Source: Diadema setosum
Taxonomy: Eukaryota; Echinodermata; Echinoidea; Diadematoida; Diadematidae
DNA length: 64,000 bases
Assembly: GCA_033980235.1 (NCBI GenBank)
Contig: CM067079.1
Location: 24,980,658-25,044,657, forward strand
Reading direction: 5' to 3'
In this document: one piece after another, positions 62,487 to 64,000 of the stretch
How the letters are laid out: each line of letters opens with the position of its first letter
How positions within the stretch are numbered: position 1 is the first letter of the stretch
Program-made: the position numbers and the translations under genes
The notes under the pieces: model-generated
What the model was told of the DNA's origin: nothing
The model's database searches: none
What the model saw: only the letters and a program-made list of their open reading frames with translations

Positions 62487-64000
62487 CTAGAGAGCGTAAA
62501 ACACATATCACAGTAGAGGGGGGGAAGGACAATACCTAACGTTAGTCAAAAAAAAAAGAGGGGTGAGGGAGTGGTCAGAGGACCATGGCCAGCAAAAATC
62601 ACTACCATGACCAAGTAACACTAGCAATCAAGAGAAACCTGCCCCTGCCTTTCTGTCTAACTGAAAATCAGGCAGGGATATGTTTGGCCTTCTTTCCCAT
62701 ATTTGGAAATGCCAAATTTCTCCCAAGGAGGGGTAAGAATTTCTTAGGAGGTTGGGGAAGGGGGGGCTAGGGGGATAAAGGGGCGGGTATCAGCGCACCC
62801 TAATGAAGTCAGGCCATGGTCCTCGCTTTGTATGTACTTACCTAGATACATTACCGGGAGGTGAATTCACATCCCATCCTTTCTGTGCCATTAAATACAG
62901 ACTCAACCATTTCATGCTTTTCTCCCTCAATTTCTGCCCTTGTCTTAACAAGGAAAATACAAAGGCTCTAAGAAATAAACATGAAACAAAAAAAGGTCAC
63001 TCTTATCCAACACAATACATTAGACAGTGACATATATTGAGAGTATCATATCTTGCATTTACAAAGTTTCCAGAAGGTATTCTAGCAAAATAATGCAACT
63101 GCTCTTTCTTGGTTCTCTCTCAGAATCTCCCCACACCAAATGATGCCCTTTTCTTAACTTACCGGTTTGAATGGTTCTCTACGAAACTCTAGCACTGTAA
63201 TGTGTTCTTGTACTTTGGGAACAAATTAAAGGGAAACTCCACCCCAATGCATGACAACATACTGGAGTTTGAAATTCATTTAGAAACTGCTCAAATGAAA
63301 AACATTTTTATGACTGTCTGATGTAATGTAAATTCTTGTTCTTCCGTTTGTTTTTATCTTACTCTGTTGATGAAAACCATATTTGTCATGGGGTGAATTT
63401 TCCCTCTGAGTTTGCTTAAAGCTACAGAAAATAGCTTAAAGTACATTATCACTTCAAAAAAAAAAAGAAGAAAAGTAATGCACTAATGCATATCAAAATA
63501 ATTCTCTGCAGAATTAGTTTCAATTGTCACAATGTTGCTGTATCCATTGACCATAAAACCAAAGCCTTTGGAGGCTGCAACTGCCTTTGGAGAAATTTTG
63601 TTGCAATGACCAGAAGATTAAAAAAAAGTAATAATAATAATAACTGTTTTCAAAAGAACATTAGAGAATTTCAGTCTTTTTCTTCTTCTCCAATATCTTG
63701 CCTCTTTTGGCTGATCAGGAGAGGAAAAGAAAGAGGGTAGCAACTAATTTAAATCTTTGGAGTATACACTAGGTTTGGATCTTGTCCTTCATTTAGTTGT
63801 GGTGAAGATTGTTGAGCAAGTGTAATTAAAAAAAAATTGTATTATACTGATAATTTTGTTGATGAGTGAAATTGAATAGATACTGGATATTGCCTCACTT
63901 TTCTCTTTCTGTCTCTGTCTTTTTGTTTCTTTTTTTTTTTTGAAAGACAGGATTCAAATTTTGCTGTTTCGAGCTACATAGCCCCTACTTTTCTTAAACC
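62487..64000. other. Presumed Mondo intron with one MITE
   Basis: No further exon recognised on the minus strand. Contains poly-purine DNA and a MITE at 63231-63405. The unexplained GC-rich patch at 62130-62345 sits just downstream of the 62393-62486 exon. Confidence 0.45.
63231..63405. mobile_element. MITE with GGGAAACTCCACCCCA ends
   Basis: GGGAAACTCCACCCCAATGC at the left and TGGGGTGAATTTTCCC at the right, near-perfect inverted ends, preceded by TTAAA. Confidence 0.65.

Overview
The window is eukaryotic nuclear DNA. It is AT-rich, its genes are split by canonical introns, and it is dense in short inverted-repeat elements, microsatellites and homopolymer runs. Protein similarity and repeat content (many small MITE families, Helitron-like 3' ends, one tRNA-derived SINE, a CR1/L2-like LINE fragment) suggest a marine invertebrate deuterostome, most likely an echinoderm. 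The phylum is an inference; an amphioxus or hemichordate cannot be excluded from the sequence alone.

Layout. (1) About 1-9.2 kb, minus strand: the 5' part of PEX1, ten exons from the start codon at 9208 through the first AAA+ domain. The second AAA+ domain lies off the left edge. (2) 9.2-12.4 kb: intergenic space between the head-to-head genes PEX1 and CUL4, holding a 654-bp near-perfect palindrome. (3) 12.4-37.0 kb, plus strand: a complete 19-exon cullin-4 gene (810 residues). It includes an AT-AC minor-spliceosome intron that hides a 70-nt exon. Intron 15 (5.7 kb) holds a stack of nested transposable elements. (4) 37-54.4 kb: about 17 kb with no gene I can identify, containing MITEs, nested elements, microsatellites and one isolated minus-strand candidate exon. 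(5) 54.4-62.5 kb, minus strand: the 3' half of the Mondo/ChREBP (MLXIP/MLXIPL) bHLH-Zip gene, eight exons, 5' end off the right edge. One of its introns has a U12-like donor. (6) 62.5-64 kb: probably intron sequence of the same gene.

The three genes are conserved housekeeping or regulatory genes: peroxisomal matrix-protein import, CRL4 ubiquitin ligase scaffold, and glucose-responsive transcription. They do not form a pathway together. No operon, CRISPR array or prokaryote-like defence system is present. The less ordinary content is the minor-class introns, the palindrome between the divergent genes, a roughly 62-bp repeat found in three CUL4 introns, and several datable nested insertions. 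All exon lengths and reading phases given here were checked by hand for continuity across junctions; no transcript data were available.
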